Source: an uncultured Propionibacteriaceae bacterium (GTDB lineage Bacteria; Actinomycetota; Actinomycetes; Propionibacteriales; Propionibacteriaceae). Taken from it: a stretch of DNA of 54,613 nucleotides. Position numbers and translations under genes: made by a program. The first letter of the stretch is position 1, and each line of letters opens with the position of its first letter. The notes under the pieces were generated by a model, which saw only the letters and a program-made list of their open reading frames with translations, was not told the DNA's origin and ran no database searches. The stretch is taken from contig CALLVV010000046.1 of assembly GCA_938012815.1 (NCBI GenBank), forward strand, positions 1-54,613, in the 5' to 3' direction. This document shows, piece by piece, positions 16,909 through 25,987 of the stretch.

Positions 16909-18609
16909 ATGCAGCAGTCGGGATTCAAGCTGGACACCGGTTCACGGAGAACCATCCTGGAGATCAGTTCCCGCGGCCGGCTGGTTCTCACCAACCCGGT
17001 GTCGAATCGTGGTACTGCGTTCACCGACGCCGAGAGGGAGCAACTCAACCTGGCAGGGTTGCTGACGAACCGGGTCTCCAGCATCGAAGAGCAGCTGCAG
17101 CGCACCTACGGTCAGTTCAGCCGCTGCCCCTCCCCTCTGTCGAAGTTCATCTACCTGTCGCAGCTGCGGGAACGAAACGAGGTGCTGTACTACCGGCTGG
17201 TCAGCGAACACCTGGAGGAGATGCTCCCCATCGTCTACACCCCCACCATCGGGGAGGCGATTGAACGGTTCAGCCACGAATATGTCGGCACCCGAGGCGT
17301 GTTCTTGTCCATCGACCATCCCGAACGCATCGAGGAGTCGCTGCGCAACTTCGAACTGACCCCCGAGAACGTCGACCTGGTGGTGGTCACCGACTCCGAG
17401 GGCATCCTCGGTATCGGCGACCAGGGGATCGGTGGCATCCAGATCGCCATCGGGAAACTGGGGCTGTACACGGCCGCCGCAGGTATTCATCCGCAGCGCG
17501 CCATTCCCGTCGTCCTGGACGTCGGCACCGACAACCTGGGGCTGCTGCACAGTGACCGCTACCTGGGAGAGCGTCACGCCCGGGTCCGTGGTGAACAGTA
17601 CGACGAATTCATCGACCGTTTCGTGCGGGTGGTCACCGAGCTGTTCCCCAACGCGATGATTCACTGGGAGGATTTCGGCGTCGCCAACGCCCACCGCATC
17701 CTGCAGCGTTACGCCAAGGAGATCTGCACCTTCAACGACGACATCCAAGGCACCGCCGCCGTCGTCCTGGCCGCCGTGATCGCGGCCGTGCGACGCACCG
17801 GGATCCCGCTGCGCAAGCACCGGTTCGTAATCTACGGGGCCGGGACCGCGGGCATCGGGATCGCCGACATGATCCAGGGCGCACTCAGCGCTGCGGGCCG
17901 TGACCCGGGCCAGTTCTACGCCTTCAACCACAACGGATTGATCATCGAGGACAGCCCCGGGACGCGGGAGTTCCAGAAGCCTTACGCGCGGCCCCGCTCC
18001 GAGATCGACGGCTGGGACGTCGCCGATCCGCACCGGGTGAACCTCCTGGAGACCGTCCGGAACGCCCACCCCACCATTCTCATCGGCACCTCCGCGCGCG
18101 GCGGGGCGTTTTCGGAGGAAGTGGTGCGGGAGATGCACTCGTACTGCGAACGTCCGGTGATCATGCCGCTGTCCAACCCCACCGACCGCTGCGAGGCCCG
18201 CCCCTCGGACCTGCTCGACTGGACCGACGGCAAGGCCCTGATCGCGACGGGCAGCCCTTTCGACCCGGTGCGTCGCGGGTCCGTGCACCACACGATCGCG
18301 CAGGCCAACAACGCCCTCATCTTCCCGGGTCTGGGGCTGGGGGTGTCGGTGGTGCGGGCCAGGCTGGTCAGCGAGGAGATGATCTACGCGGCAGCCCAGG
18401 CGTTGGCCGGACTCGTCAACGAACACCAGCCTGGCGCGTCGCTGCTGCCGACCATGCGCGACCTCCGGATGGTCGCGGCGACGGTGGCGAAGGCGGTCGC
18501 GGAGACCGCCGAGTCCCAAGGCCTGGCCAGGCGTCCCCTGACCAATCCGATCCAAGACATCTACGAACGCATGTGGAAACCGGAATACCCGGAGCTGCGC
18601 ATCGTGTGA
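16909..18609 (+). CDS. maeA: NAD-dependent malic enzyme
   Basis: This 566-residue enzyme carries out oxidative decarboxylation of malate to pyruvate. Conserved blocks are YTPTIGEAIERFSH, GLYTAAAGIHPQRAIPV, VLDVGTDNL, WEDFGVANAHRIL, FNDDIQGTAAVVLAA and the dinucleotide fold FVIYGAGTAGIGIADM. Length matches the SfcA/MaeA type. The ATG at 16909 was chosen over an open extension to 16810. It stands alone, with no obvious operon partner. Malolactic enzyme is a close relative, so the product (pyruvate or lactate) is not absolutely certain. Confidence 0.9.
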   Translation: MQQSGFKLDTGSRRTILEISSRGRLVLTNPVSNRGTAFTDAEREQLNLAGLLTNRVSSIEEQLQRTYGQFSRCPSPLSKFIYLSQLRERNEVLYYRLVSEHLEEMLPIVYTPTIGEAIERFSHEYVGTRGVFLSIDHPERIEESLRNFELTPENVDLVVVTDSEGILGIGDQGIGGIQIAIGKLGLYTAAAGIHPQRAIPVVLDVGTDNLGLLHSDRYLGERHARVRGEQYDEFIDRFVRVVTELFPNAMIHWEDFGVANAHRILQRYAKEICTFNDDIQGTAAVVLAAVIAAVRRTGIPLRKHRFVIYGAGTAGIGIADMIQGALSAAGRDPGQFYAFNHNGLIIEDSPGTREFQKPYARPRSEIDGWDVADPHRVNLLETVRNAHPTILIGTSARGGAFSEEVVREMHSYCERPVIMPLSNPTDRCEARPSDLLDWTDGKALIATGSPFDPVRRGSVHHTIAQANNALIFPGLGLGVSVVRARLVSEEMIYAAAQALAGLVNEHQPGASLLPTMRDLRMVAATVAKAVAETAESQGLARRPLTNPIQDIYERMWKPEYPELRIV

Positions 18610-18990
18610 CCCATGTCCGGGACGTTCGCGGCTCGACGTGAACCGCAATGGCACGTCCACGTTCTGATCCGTCGAGCCCCGTGGCGGCTGTTCATCCGGT
18701 GAGCGGTTTGACCACGACTAGGCAGGGAGCGTCCAGGTCTCCAGTCCACGCGCGACCTCGATGTAGATGGCGTTGGCATCCTCGCGCCCGAACCATTATT
18801 CCGGGACACCGGCCAGCAGCCGGGCGACGTCACCCAGAACCGGGGCGTCACGGTGGGTGTCCCAGCACTCGGTCATGCGCCAGAACATCGGTCGGGTCGG
18901 AGGCGCACCGGACGAAACCGCGGGGCACAAGGAGGAACGGGTGGTTTCACCCGGCTTCCCGGGTTTCCGTGGTTGCTCACGACCAGAGTC
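18610..18990. other. Intergenic region holding a decayed gene
   Basis: About 380 nt between malic enzyme and the SdpI-like gene. Apart from the minus-strand remnant described at 18718-18912, I see no gene, promoter or terminator that can be supported. Confidence 0.4.
18718..18912 (-). pseudogene. Decayed small gene with internal stop
   Basis: The minus strand reads PTRPMFWRMTECWDTHRD, then APVLGDVARLLAGVPE, a TAA stop (18796-18798), then WFGREDANAIYIEVARGL and ETWTLPA before TAG at 18718. The amino-acid composition and continuity on both sides of the stop look like a real protein with one nonsense change. I do not recognise the family. Confidence 0.4.
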
Positions 18991-19410
18991 CTACAGATCC
19001 TGTTCCGTCTCCGCTTCGACCTTCTCGCGAAGCAACTTCGCGGCCGCCCGGTCCGCAACGAAGATGGCGTACCCAATAACAGCGAAGGCGCTTATGGCTA
19101 TCAAGTAGAAACCTATTGATACGGTGTAGTAGGAAAAATAGGGAATCACCACCCACGCCGCGGATAAGCAGAAGACAACTCCCGCCACTTGGATGGCGCT
19201 GGAAGCCCGGATGTGACCCACCCTCCATGCGTCCTCGCTGGCGAGGGTGTTGGCGGTCCGAATGCCCGCCGTGTCATCTCGCCCATATTTCCCCGTGCGG
19301 GCTAGGCGCCCCAGGAGAATCAAGATCCACCCGCACATGACCATGCCCCCGGCCATGATGATCCGGGTAACCCACCATACGATCACTGATTCTTTTCCCA
19401 GAGTCATCAC
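18991..19410 (-). CDS. SdpI/YhfL-family membrane protein
   Basis: This 139-residue protein has a hydrophobic N-terminal helix (about 13-33), a cytoplasmic loop with GIRTANTLASEDAWRVGH and two further helices (about 73-92 and 95-118). The loop matches the SdpI signature (GIRT-x-T-x5-W-x2-H). SdpI is the Bacillus immunity protein for the SdpC toxin, but most family members are of unknown role. No sdpC-like toxin is visible nearby. Confidence 0.75.
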   Translation of the reverse strand: MMTLGKESVIVWWVTRIIMAGGMVMCGWILILLGRLARTGKYGRDDTAGIRTANTLASEDAWRVGHIRASSAIQVAGVVFCLSAAWVVIPYFSYYTVSIGFYLIAISAFAVIGYAIFVADRAAAKLLREKVEAETEQDL

Positions 19411-20007
19411 ACATTCCTTCCCAGACCGCTAATAGCCGCTCGCAGACAACTGGCCCGCCTGGAGAAAGCTCTTGAACCAAGCCCAGCCAACCTCCGACTG
19501 ACGGTAGTTGATAATTCTATCAGGTTGGATCAGAGGCGAGACCATGCATTCGCGAAGCATCGGATCCACCCAGCTGACAGGCTCTGCACTCACCACGCAC
19601 ACCCAATCTGACTTTCGCGAGATAACAAAAGTTCAATTAGGGAATCCTCTGACACTTTCTCCACATCAAAGGGGTCGAAAAGACTCGACCATCCCGTAGG
19701 AACAGACTATCGGTCACCGGGCGCCCGCTTTCGAGAAACGCGAAGATGACTCCGAGGCAGGGCCGGACTCGCCGACTCGACACCCCTTCACCGTCCCGGC
19801 CGGAGGCTCGCGGCTCACCCCGCAGAGCCCGACTGGCTCCGCCCCCACCAGGACCGGAACAGCCCGACTTCCACACAGCGGCGTCCTGGCGACAGCCCGG
19901 TCGCCAGGACATCGTGGACCAGCAATCAGCCACAATCCGCGCCGCCCGGCACCCCGGATCCCCCCGGGGCGCAGGGCGTCGCCGGCGAATTGGAATCCGA
20001 AGCTTTA
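19411..20007. other. Long intergenic region before the efflux gene
   Basis: About 600 nt. The small frames here lack coding character. A hairpin TCCTGGCGA/TCGCCAGGA lies at 19884-19909 with a 9-bp stem and 8-nt loop and no T-run; it might be an attenuator or a terminator. Nothing else could be supported. Confidence 0.4.
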
Positions 20008-20029
20008 TTACCGACCATTTGGTCGGTAA
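20008..20029. promoter_or_regulatory. TetR-type operator before the efflux pump gene
   Basis: TTACCGACCA-TT-TGGTCGGTAA is a perfect 10+2+10 inverted repeat ending 11 nt before the ATG of the MFS gene. The ACCGACC/GGTCGGT core is typical of TetR/QacR-like repressor sites that control multidrug pumps. The likely ligand-sensing repressor is the convergent TetR gene at 21568-22140. Confidence 0.82.
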
Positions 20030-20040
20030 GGTGTGTCGGC

Positions 20041-21579
20041 ATGACCACCTCCCATAGTGCTCACGCCGCGACCGGCCGTTCATGGGCGGCCCTCGGCATC
20101 CTCACCCTGGCCGTCATGCTGCTGGCGATCGACGGCACCGTGCTGACCCTGGCCATTCCCGCCCTGACCGCCGACCTAACGCCGAACGCGTCGCAGATCC
20201 TGTGGATCGGCGACATCTACTCGTTCACCCTGTCGGGCCTGCTCGTGGTGATGGGCAACCTCGCCGACCGCATCGGCCGCAAACGCCTCCTGATGATCGG
20301 GTCGGTCGGCTTCGGCCTGTCGTCGCTGCTGGCGGCGTTCGCCACCTCCCCCGAGCTGCTGATCGCTGCCCGGGCTCTGCTGGGGATCAGCGGCGCGACG
20401 ATCATGCCGTCGACGCTGGCTCTCATCCGTTCGGTGTTCCCCGACCGGCAGCAACGGACGCGGGCCATCGCCATCTGGTCGGCGGGTGCGACGGCTGGTG
20501 CCGCCATCGGGCCGATCGTCGGTGGGGCGCTCCTGGAGCACTTCCCGTGGGGCAGCGTCTTCCTCATCAACGTTCCCGTCATGATCGCGGTGGTCGCAGG
20601 CGGACTGTGGTTGCTGCCGGAGTCGCGCAACCCCGGGAAGGGACGGATCGAGCTACTGTCGGCGGTGCTGTCGATGGTGGCCATCATCTCGCTGGTGCAG
20701 ACCGTCAAGGAGATCTTCTCCGCCGGTTTCACCGTCACCGCGGTGGTCGCCCTCGTCCTCGGGGTGGCGACGGGCTGGTGGTTCCTGCGTCGGCAGCGCA
20801 CCCTCACCACCCCGCTGATCGACATCTCCCTGTTCCGCAACCGCTCCTTCACCGCGGCCGTGACCGCCGACACCGTGACCGTCTTCGCCTTCGTCGGGTT
20901 GCTGTTCTTCTTCTCCCAGTACCTTCAGCTCGTGCGTGGGCTCAGCCCGTTCCAGACCGGGCTGCTGGAGCTCTCGGGGACGGTGGCCGCGATCGTGGTG
21001 GTCGCGTTCACGGGGATCGCGGTCCGCAGACTCGGGACCGGTGGTGCGATCAGCGCCGGGCTGGGGTTGGGAAGCGTCGGCCTGGTGATCCTGGCATTCG
21101 CCGAATCCGCGACGGGGTTAGCCGGGATCGTCGTCGCCTTCGCGCTGGTGGGTTTCGGCATCGGTTTGTCGATGACCCTGAACACCGACGCCATTGTCGG
21201 GGCGGTGCCCACAGAACGCGCCGGGGCGGCGTCGTCGATAGCCGAGACCGCCTACGAGCTCGGCACGGCCCTGGGGATCGCGCTCCTCGGTTCCGTCCAC
21301 ACCGCCCTGTACCGCGCAGCCCTGCCGTCCGGCACCAACCCCGCGATTCGCGAGTCGCTGTCCTCCGCGGTCTCCCTGCTGGACCCGGCCGATCCCGCCC
21401 TGGCCGAAGCGCGGCACGCCTTCACCACGGCCATGCAGTGGACCTCGGTGATGGCCGCGGTCCTGCTGGCGGCAACCGCCGTCCTCGCCTGGTTCACCAT
21501 CCCCCGCGCCGCTCCGGCGGGCAAGGAGAACACCCCCGCAGAAACTCCCCGGGACGACATGGAGCACTCAGTCCGGTAG
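20041..21579 (+). CDS. DHA2-family MFS multidrug efflux pump (14 TM)
   Basis: This 512-residue transporter has 14 predicted helices. Motif D-like LAIDGTVLTLAIPAL lies in TM1 with its membrane Asp, and motif A LADRIGRKRLL in loop 2-3. These features match QacA/LfrA/EmrB-type proton-drug antiporters. The ATG at 20041 is placed 12 nt after a TetR operator, so an upstream start at 19990 is unlikely. It ends overlapping the convergent TetR gene by 12 nt. Substrates are probably cationic drugs, inferred from family. Confidence 0.92.
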   Translation: MTTSHSAHAATGRSWAALGILTLAVMLLAIDGTVLTLAIPALTADLTPNASQILWIGDIYSFTLSGLLVVMGNLADRIGRKRLLMIGSVGFGLSSLLAAFATSPELLIAARALLGISGATIMPSTLALIRSVFPDRQQRTRAIAIWSAGATAGAAIGPIVGGALLEHFPWGSVFLINVPVMIAVVAGGLWLLPESRNPGKGRIELLSAVLSMVAIISLVQTVKEIFSAGFTVTAVVALVLGVATGWWFLRRQRTLTTPLIDISLFRNRSFTAAVTADTVTVFAFVGLLFFFSQYLQLVRGLSPFQTGLLELSGTVAAIVVVAFTGIAVRRLGTGGAISAGLGLGSVGLVILAFAESATGLAGIVVAFALVGFGIGLSMTLNTDAIVGAVPTERAGAASSIAETAYELGTALGIALLGSVHTALYRAALPSGTNPAIRESLSSAVSLLDPADPALAEARHAFTTAMQWTSVMAAVLLAATAVLAWFTIPRAAPAGKENTPAETPRDDMEHSVR

Positions 21580-22140
21580 CTCGCCACCCTCGGTCAGGGA
21601 CAGCAGCAGTTGTCTGCCCTCGGCAAGACTGGCCTGCGTCTCCTCGCCGTAGCAGGCGGCCATCGCAAGCCCCTCGGCGGCGCGGCGCACCACCAGAACC
21701 CGCTGCGGGGACAGGCCGTCGGCCGCCAGGTTCTCGGCCCACCACGCGGAATCCCGTTCCGCGACCTCGACGGCCTCCGGGAAGTCGAGAACCCCCGCCC
21801 ACACCGGGGTCGGGGAGAAGTACCGCAGCACGTCCTGTGATCCCGTGCAGAGTGCCCTGATGTAGGCGCGCATCAATCTCCCGGGGCGCTCGTCCGAGGC
21901 GTCGAGGTGCTGCATCACGGCCTGCCGGAAAGTGGTCACCACGTCCTCCAGGAGAGCGACGATGAGCTGTTCCCGATTCGCGAAGTGATGCAGCAGGCCG
22001 CTCTTGGACACCCCCGCCACCTCGGCGATCCGGGCCAGCGAAGCACCCGTTCCCCGCTCGGCGAGCACCTCGGCGGCGGCCTTGAGCACCGCGGCGCGGG
22101 TGCGTTCGGCGTTGCGGATGTGGTGACCGTCCCGAGTCAT
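21568..22140 (-). CDS. TetR-family repressor of the neighbouring efflux pump
   Basis: This 190-residue protein has an N-terminal helix-turn-helix (ASLARIAEVAGVSKSGLLHH) and a ligand-binding domain rich in aromatic residues. Its 3' end overlaps that of the MFS gene (convergent). It probably binds the 22-bp palindrome before the pump, although its own promoter has no copy of that palindrome that I can see. Confidence 0.88.
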   Translation of the reverse strand: MTRDGHHIRNAERTRAAVLKAAAEVLAERGTGASLARIAEVAGVSKSGLLHHFANREQLIVALLEDVVTTFRQAVMQHLDASDERPGRLMRAYIRALCTGSQDVLRYFSPTPVWAGVLDFPEAVEVAERDSAWWAENLAADGLSPQRVLVVRRAAEGLAMAACYGEETQASLAEGRQLLLSLTEGGELPD

Positions 22141-22170
22141 GGGCTCACCCTACTGGAGGCCCCGGAAAAC

Positions 22171-22206
22171 GCGGGCCGGGCCGAGATGCACGCCGTCCCG
22201 GCCCGC
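22171..22206 (-). terminator. Hairpin after the glutamine synthetase gene
   Basis: GCGGGCCGGG (22171-22180) pairs perfectly with CCCGGCCCGC (22197-22206) around a 16-nt loop, 28 nt past the stop of the minus-strand glutamine synthetase gene. There is no clear T-run, common in high-GC actinobacterial terminators. Confidence 0.55.
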
Positions 22207-22233
22207 GGGGATATCCTCCCGGCGGGGAGGTCG

Positions 22234-23727
22234 TCAGCCGATGTGGAAGTACTGCGCCACCAGGTCCTCCACCAGGATCCGGTCGGCCGCGATGTCCTCG
22301 CGCAGGTTCTCGTCCCCGAGCGCGAACAGCTGCTCGGCCCAGGCATCAATCAGGCCGGACGGGAAGACACCCAGGGCCTCGTAGTCGGCCCGCTGGTCCA
22401 GCAGACGACGGGCGGCCTGGGCACAGGAGGAGGGCAGCTGGTCGAGGCCCTCGTGCTGGGACGCGTCGCCGCTGACATAGCGGGCCATCGCGTAGTCCAG
22501 CATCGACGGGTCGCTCAGCCCGATCCTGGCGGCGACGGTGAGACCAGCCAACAACAGATGAATGTTGGCCGCGCCATCGGGGGACCTGAGCTCGACAGTC
22601 TGGGAGTCGTTGGGAAGCTCCCCGACGGGTCCCTCCTGCGGATTGGCGTCGCGGAACATGCGGTCGTCGAGGTTCTGCCAGCCGAGCGGCACCCGCACCA
22701 GCACGGAACGGTTGCGGTCCCCCCAGCAGATGGCAGTGGGGGCCTCCTGGTGCGGAACGAGTCGCAGGAAGGACGTGGGGACCGGGTTACCGAAGGCCGT
22801 GAGGGAAGCGGCGTGCGAGAGATACCCACCGACGACGCGGCGCGCCACGTCGGTGAGCCCGGCGCCCTCCGAAAACTGGTTGACACCGTCCTTCATCAAC
22901 CGGGTGTGGAAGTGCATCCCCGACCCGGCCTGCCCGACAGCGATCTTCGGCGAGAACGACACCTCGATGCCGTAGGAATGCGCCACCTCTCGCACCACCC
23001 ATTTCGCCAGGGCCATCTCGTCGGCGGCACGGCTGACGTCGGTGGGCAGGAACTCGATCTCCTGCTGCACCATCTGCAGGTCGTCGGCGATGAAATTCCC
23101 GACCTCGGCGTGGGCGTACTTGACGGAGCAGCCCATCCGCGTCAGATGGGCCAGGGATTCGACGCGCACCGCCTCCCACTTCGAGAACGGCCCGGCCTCG
23201 TGGTATCCGCGCTGGGGTTCGACGGGGAACAGGTCCTCGGCGGGCGAGAACAGGTAATATTCCAACTCACCGAGGGCCTCCAGTCGGCAGCCGGTCTCGT
23301 CCTCGAGGGCCTGCTGGGCCTTGCGGAGGATCTGCTGCGGGGAGCTGGCGAGAGGGTTGCCCTCCACGTCGTAGAAGCCGCACATGATGTCGAGGGTGGG
23401 CAGCTCCGAGAAGGGGTTCAGGAACGCGGTGCGCAGCTGCGGCACCACGTAGAGGTCGGAGCTGTCGGCGTCGACGAAGTCGAACAGCGACGATCCGTCG
23501 ACCCGCTCCCCCATCGTCAGGATCCTGTCCAGGTGCTCGGCCGACTGGATCGCGAAGTTCAGCACCTTCAGCCGCCCGTCACCGCCGAGGTATCGCAGGT
23601 TGAGCATGGGAATGCCCTGCTCGGCGACGAAGTGGATGATGTCGGCGCGGGTGAACTCGCGCGGCTGTTTTCCGAGCACACGAACGAGCGGATTGGGGTT
23701 CAGGGCAAGGGTGTCGATCTCCGTCAT
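22234..23727 (-). CDS. Glutamine synthetase family protein
   Basis: This 497-residue protein contains GS catalytic-domain elements: EALGELEYYLF (metal Glu), GSGMHFHTRL, an ATP-site segment and a C-terminal EGLDQLPSS region. Compared with housekeeping GlnA it is longer, with diverged sequence and no obvious adenylylation-site loop. It may be a GlnA-like gamma-glutamyl ligase acting on a polyamine or other amine instead of ammonia. It stands alone with a terminator hairpin after it. Confidence 0.85.
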   Translation of the reverse strand: MTEIDTLALNPNPLVRVLGKQPREFTRADIIHFVAEQGIPMLNLRYLGGDGRLKVLNFAIQSAEHLDRILTMGERVDGSSLFDFVDADSSDLYVVPQLRTAFLNPFSELPTLDIMCGFYDVEGNPLASSPQQILRKAQQALEDETGCRLEALGELEYYLFSPAEDLFPVEPQRGYHEAGPFSKWEAVRVESLAHLTRMGCSVKYAHAEVGNFIADDLQMVQQEIEFLPTDVSRAADEMALAKWVVREVAHSYGIEVSFSPKIAVGQAGSGMHFHTRLMKDGVNQFSEGAGLTDVARRVVGGYLSHAASLTAFGNPVPTSFLRLVPHQEAPTAICWGDRNRSVLVRVPLGWQNLDDRMFRDANPQEGPVGELPNDSQTVELRSPDGAANIHLLLAGLTVAARIGLSDPSMLDYAMARYVSGDASQHEGLDQLPSSCAQAARRLLDQRADYEALGVFPSGLIDAWAEQLFALGDENLREDIAADRILVEDLVAQYFHIG

Positions 23728-23818
23728 GGGGGTCCTCCTCTTCGAGCTGTCCCAAAAGTCTCAGCTGTTTCAGCCATGCTACGGCACGGCCAACCCGGAA
23801 TCTGTTCACCGGAGCGTG

Positions 23819-23891
23819 CCCGGTTGCGCAGCACCCGACGCCCGAAACCACCCCACGGGCGGCGGGAACCGGGTTGGGTGCTGCGCAACCG
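23819..23891. repeat. Dispersed hairpin repeat, copy 1
   Basis: CGGTTGCGCAGCACCC (23821-23836) and its exact complement (23876-23891) form a 16-bp stem around 39 nt. The stem sequence matches the arms of the hairpin at 54252-54326 at nearly all positions (GGTTG-y-GCAGCAC-y-C). The two copies show a REP-like repeat family in this genome. This copy lies between glutamine synthetase and a GNAT gene. Confidence 0.8.
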
Positions 23892-23913
23892 TCATCCGCG
23901 ACGGGTACCCCAA

Positions 23914-24429
23914 CTACCCGGTCGCCACTCGGTAGTGTCGGAGCCCTTCCGCGATTTTCTCCAGCTCACCTCCGGCCGTTTCGATGACCCGTCGGGACCC
24001 CTCGTTGTCCTCGGCGCAGAGGATCAGGGCCTCCTCCACACCGATTCCGTTCAGCATCCCGAGGCCCACGCGGAGCAGGGCGGTCGCGATGCCGCGGCGG
24101 CGTGCTGAGGGCCTGACGGCGTATCCGACGTGGCCGCCGAAACGTATCAGGTGGTCGTTCAGTTCGTGACGGACGGACACCCGCCCCAACCACCGGCAGC
24201 CGTCGACGGCCCACAGCATCGTCGCCGGGACGAAACCCTCCGGCGGATCGGTTGTATCCAGGCGCCGACGGGCACACATCGCAGCAAACCCGGCGGCGGA
24301 GTCGCACTGCTGTCGGGTGAAACCGAATGCGCCGGTGCATTCTGCGCCCCGCTCGTCCTCCGCGTCGAACTCGTCCCACGCCTCCAGGAACGAAACCCTG
24401 AACCTTTCGTCCGGTTCGATGATCCGCAT
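23914..24429 (-). CDS. GNAT-family N-acetyltransferase
   Basis: This 171-residue protein has the acetyl-CoA loop VGYAVRPSARRRGIATALLR near residues 100-120 (R/Q-x2-G-x-A) and the GNAT core strand order. The N-terminal half is longer than in minimal GNATs and resembles the type of enzyme that acetylates small amines or amino acids. Substrate unknown. Confidence 0.85.
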   Translation of the reverse strand: MRIIEPDERFRVSFLEAWDEFDAEDERGAECTGAFGFTRQQCDSAAGFAAMCARRRLDTTDPPEGFVPATMLWAVDGCRWLGRVSVRHELNDHLIRFGGHVGYAVRPSARRRGIATALLRVGLGMLNGIGVEEALILCAEDNEGSRRVIETAGGELEKIAEGLRHYRVATG

Positions 24430-24673
24430 GCCGGGACTCTACCGAGATGTCCTGCGCCTCATACCCGAAAGGGTCTCGACACGACCCCCCTCTTCACCGC
24501 GCCCCGGCACAACCGACATCGCCCTCTCCAAGCTGGTTGAGCCGACCTGCGAGCCCCGCGAGCCAGTCGAGTCGAAACCACAACGAGGATGCCCGGCAAC
24601 CGATGGCCGGGCCACCAACCGGAGAGCTGCTCCCTGGTTGAAACCCGGTGCAACCGGCACTGGACAAGGCGGT
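24430..24673. repeat. Intergenic region with GGTTGAGC/GTCGAAACC-type motifs
   Basis: This 244-nt gap has CTGGTTGAGCCGACC near 24532 and CAGTCGAGTCGAAACC near 24563, plus GGTCTCGACACGACC near 24472. Such pieces are typical of dispersed palindromic repeats in Propionibacteriales genomes. No gene is supported. Confidence 0.35.
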
Positions 24674-25420
24674 TCACGCATCCAGGAGGAGCGCCCGGAG
24701 CCGGTTCCGGGTGGCCTCGGGAAACCCGATCGCATCCAGATGGGCCGGGACCCCCGACGCGAACCGCTCGGCCAGGGGCCGCGTCCTGTGAATCCACACC
24801 TTCACCTGCTCATCGCTCCACGCGGTCTGCCGGTCGTGGGTCGGGGCGTGACTGGCGACCCCCGCCATGGCCCGCACGGACTGCGCGTAGTCGTCGGCGA
24901 CGACACCGGGTGCGACCCCCGCATTGGCGAGCAGGATGGCAGTCACCATGCCGGTGCGGTCACGCCCTGCGCTGCAGTGCACGAGGATCCCGGGTTCGGC
25001 TGCCGCCAGCGTCGTCAGGGCGGCGGCCACCAGACCGGGAAGGATTCGCAGGTTGTGGGGCCAGTATTCGGGGGAATCGAGGATCGGGAAACAGGTTTCC
25101 CGGAACTCCGCGTTGTCGTGGTCCTCGGTGGGTGCGCAGCGAATCACCACGTCCCGCATGGTCTCTTCTTCCACCCGGGGATCGCCGTCGCGCCTGCCCT
25201 GTTCCTCGGGGCAGCGCAGATCCACCACGGTCCGCAGCCCCCAGTCGCGGGAGGCCCGCCAGCCCTGCTCCGGAATCAGCTCGCGGCGAGGTCCCCGCGC
25301 CACCCTCCCGTATCGCGTCTCACCCCAGCGACCGGCCAGCCCGCCGAGGTCACGAATGTTGGGTACTCCGCCCCAGTCGAGTTCCCGCACCCGAGGGAGT
25401 CTACGTCCGGTGGGCGGCAC
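24674..25420 (-). CDS. Tyrosine-protein phosphatase (family 3 type)
   Basis: This 248-residue protein contains the P-loop VHCSAGRDRTG (Cys-x5-Arg), the phosphatase active site, and an N-terminal GGVPNIRDLGGLAGRWGE block typical of the Y_phosphatase3/PtpB-like family. The GTG at 25420 is chosen because it opens right before PPTGRRLP; a longer frame to 25789 crosses the divergent gene. Target may be phosphotyrosine, phosphoserine or a phosphoinositide. Confidence 0.85.
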   Translation of the reverse strand: MPPTGRRLPRVRELDWGGVPNIRDLGGLAGRWGETRYGRVARGPRRELIPEQGWRASRDWGLRTVVDLRCPEEQGRRDGDPRVEEETMRDVVIRCAPTEDHDNAEFRETCFPILDSPEYWPHNLRILPGLVAAALTTLAAAEPGILVHCSAGRDRTGMVTAILLANAGVAPGVVADDYAQSVRAMAGVASHAPTHDRQTAWSDEQVKVWIHRTRPLAERFASGVPAHLDAIGFPEATRNRLRALLLDA

Positions 25421-25465
25421 GACCCCGAACTGCAGGATGATTGACGGAGCAGGAAGGAGAACGCA

Positions 25466-25759
25466 GTGACCTTGATCGAAATCTCGTGTCCCATCTGCGG
25501 TGCCAGCACGAAAACTCTGCCGCGCTACCCGCGCAGGGTGTGTGTCGACTGCGCGGCGAAGGCTTCCGACAAGTCGGGGCGGGCCTTGGAATTCTGCAAC
25601 ATCTCTCTCGGAGGTGGTTTCATCGCTTACTACGCGGACTCGAACTTCAGGGAGATCCATCCCAGCCATCACTGCTTCATCGACGGCATCAACTGCTACG
25701 CCGACGAGGCGCGTTTCGGCGGAATCGTGGTACAGACGCTCACCGACCAGCCCGAGTAG
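25466..25759 (+). CDS. Small zinc-binding protein of unknown function
   Basis: This 97-residue protein starts with CPICG and has a second CVDC pair around residue 26, a zinc ribbon, followed by a conserved-looking beta-rich segment (GGGFIAYYADS, then HHCFIDGINCYADEARFGG). I recognise it only as a widespread hypothetical family. It is divergent from the phosphatase gene, with 45 bp between the starts. Confidence 0.75.
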   Translation: MTLIEISCPICGASTKTLPRYPRRVCVDCAAKASDKSGRALEFCNISLGGGFIAYYADSNFREIHPSHHCFIDGINCYADEARFGGIVVQTLTDQPE

Positions 25760-25838
25760 TGACTCGCGGTCCCCGTTCACCCCCCACATCCGAGGCCCTG
25801 TACGCGACCACCCATTTCACGCGCCTGCTTCGACTTTC

Positions 25839-25960
25839 GCTGGCCTTACCCCTTGTCCGCTGGCCTTGCCGTCTATTTGCTGGCCTTGTTCATGTTTGCT
25901 GGCCTCACAGCGCAGGCAAACGTGAACAAGCCCAGCAAACCGCGAATAGGGCCAGCAAAC
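25839..25960. repeat. Tandem/inverted GCTGGCCTT repeat
   Basis: Four copies of GCTGGCCT lie in the same direction within 65 nt, at 19-20 nt steps. The third and fourth copies form an inverted repeat with what follows: TTTGCTGGCCTTGTTCATG (25876-25894) is matched, with 2 mismatches over 24 nt, by the complement at 25916-25939. A further half-copy ends at 25964. The element lies just after the stop of the broken DUF4143 ATPase gene and recurs at 27393. Confidence 0.7.
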
Positions 25961-25987
25961 TGGCACCGCTTATGTGGGCCGAGAACC

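Noticed and set aside
16942..18660. A 572-residue minus-strand frame opposite malic enzyme
   Set aside because: Shadow frame; the malic enzyme motifs on the plus strand are complete and continuous.
21907..24108. A 733-residue plus-strand open frame opposite TetR and glutamine synthetase
   Set aside because: It is the antisense shadow of real high-GC genes; composition is Gly/Arg/His/Gln rich with no family features.
25839..25960. Tandem repeats considered as a CRISPR array
   Set aside because: Repeat units are only 8-9 nt, unevenly conserved and at 19-20 nt steps, with an inverted copy; no cas genes are near.
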